Part shown: positions 5,583 through 5,863 of the stretch, piece after piece
Position numbering within the stretch: the stretch's first letter is position 1
Layout of the letters: every line of letters begins with the position of its first letter
Origin: an uncultured Oscillospiraceae bacterium
Lineage (GTDB): Bacteria; Bacillota; Clostridia; Oscillospirales; Oscillospiraceae
Length of the DNA: 5,863 nt
NCBI GenBank assembly: GCA_934572325.1
Contig: CAKTKT010000075.1
Span: 1-5,863, forward strand
Direction: 5' to 3'
Made by a program: the position numbers and the translations under genes
Notes under the pieces: generated by a model
Databases searched by the model: none
What the model was told of the DNA's origin: nothing
The model's input: only the letters and a program-made list of their open reading frames with translations

Positions 5583-5863
5583 CAGTCGAACCTGTCATAA
5601 TGGCGGAACAGCTCGTCTATATCCGCGGGGTCGGTGTGCCGCTCGCCGTCGTCGTAATAGCCGTCTCCGCTGCCGTCGTCGGCATAGGGGTCGTACCCGC
5701 CGTAGCCGTCCGCGCCGCCGTACTCCCTGTCGTACTGCTCCTCGGCGAGGCGGCGGGCGCGTTCGCGCTCGTGCTCCTCGCGGCGGCGGCGGCGCTGAGC
5801 CTCGGCGCGGCGGCGCTCCTCAAGGTGGCGGCGGCGCAGTGCGCGGTAGCGCGCCACGAGGAT
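5582..5863 (-). CDS. Partial unrecognised protein, C-terminal 93 residues, charge-segregated tail
   Basis: Not recognised. The reading frame is open from the right edge to a TGA at 5584-5582, so only the 3' end is visible. The first visible residues, ILVARYRALRRRH, look like the end of a hydrophobic segment followed by positive charges, which would suit a membrane protein with a cytoplasmic tail; too little is shown to prove this. Next comes an Arg/Glu/Ala-rich stretch of about 40 residues, probably a charged helix or coiled coil. It is followed by an acidic Gly/Tyr/Asp-rich stretch (GGADGYGGYDPYADDG), and the tail ends DIDELFRHYDRFD. A GTG at 5857 could be a start, but there is no room to see a ribosome binding site and a longer protein is more likely. 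It is on the same strand as the kinase operon but separated by a probable terminator and a promoter, so it is probably a separate unit. Confidence 0.6.
   Translation of the reverse strand: MLVARYRALRRRHLEERRRAEAQRRRRREEHERERARRLAEEQYDREYGGADGYGGYDPYADDGSGDGYYDDGERHTDPADIDELFRHYDRFD

Noticed and set aside
1..5863. CRISPR array, tRNA or rRNA, insertion sequence, attachment site or phage gene
   Set aside because: No regularly spaced repeats, cloverleaf, transposase, integrase or terminal inverted repeats were found on either strand.

Overview
The window looks like a GC-rich Firmicute, most likely a clostridial gut lineage of the Oscillospiraceae/Ruminococcaceae type. The basis is GC-rich third codon positions, strong GGAGG-type ribosome binding sites, AT-rich promoters with TGn-extended -10 boxes, and the gene families present. 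This is inference from composition and gene style; no rRNA or marker gene is visible.

Layout. Positions 1-102 hold no supported gene. A sigma-A-type promoter (103-131) drives a plus-strand gene (198-1199) for a membrane-anchored VanY-type (peptidase M15B) D-Ala-D-Ala carboxypeptidase. It converges on a minus-strand operon, and a short hairpin (1219-1248) lies between the two stop codons. Read in its own direction, the operon encodes a shortened KdpD-like sensor histidine kinase (5356-4247), a KdpE-like response regulator (4263-3556) that overlaps the kinase by 17 bp, and a 754-residue CPA2-type cation/proton antiporter with two C-terminal RCK_C (TrkA_C) domains (3523-1259, GTG start). Upstream, 5357-5581 is a compact AT-rich control region. 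It has an extended -10, a 7-4-7 direct repeat placed as in an OmpR/PhoB-class activator site, a probable terminator for the gene further right, an interrupted palindrome and a duplicated sequence block. The right edge carries the 3' end of an unrecognised minus-strand gene with an Arg/Glu-rich segment followed by an acidic Gly/Tyr/Asp-rich tail.

How the genes may work together. The kinase and regulator resemble the potassium-responsive KdpD/KdpE pair, but the third gene is a monovalent-cation/proton antiporter and no kdpFABC pump genes are visible. The kinase keeps the four-helix DUF4118 membrane sensor and the catalytic core but lacks the KdpD, USP and GAF domains. A reasonable inference is a cation, pH or turgor homeostasis module in which the KdpE-like regulator controls its own operon and hence the antiporter. 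The carboxypeptidase is a separate convergent unit, and nothing links it to glycopeptide resistance (no vanHAX-type genes here).

Most of this is recognisable housekeeping or accessory biology. The least ordinary points are the kinase-regulator-antiporter gene set, the antiporter's architecture, and the operator-like repeats ahead of the operon.
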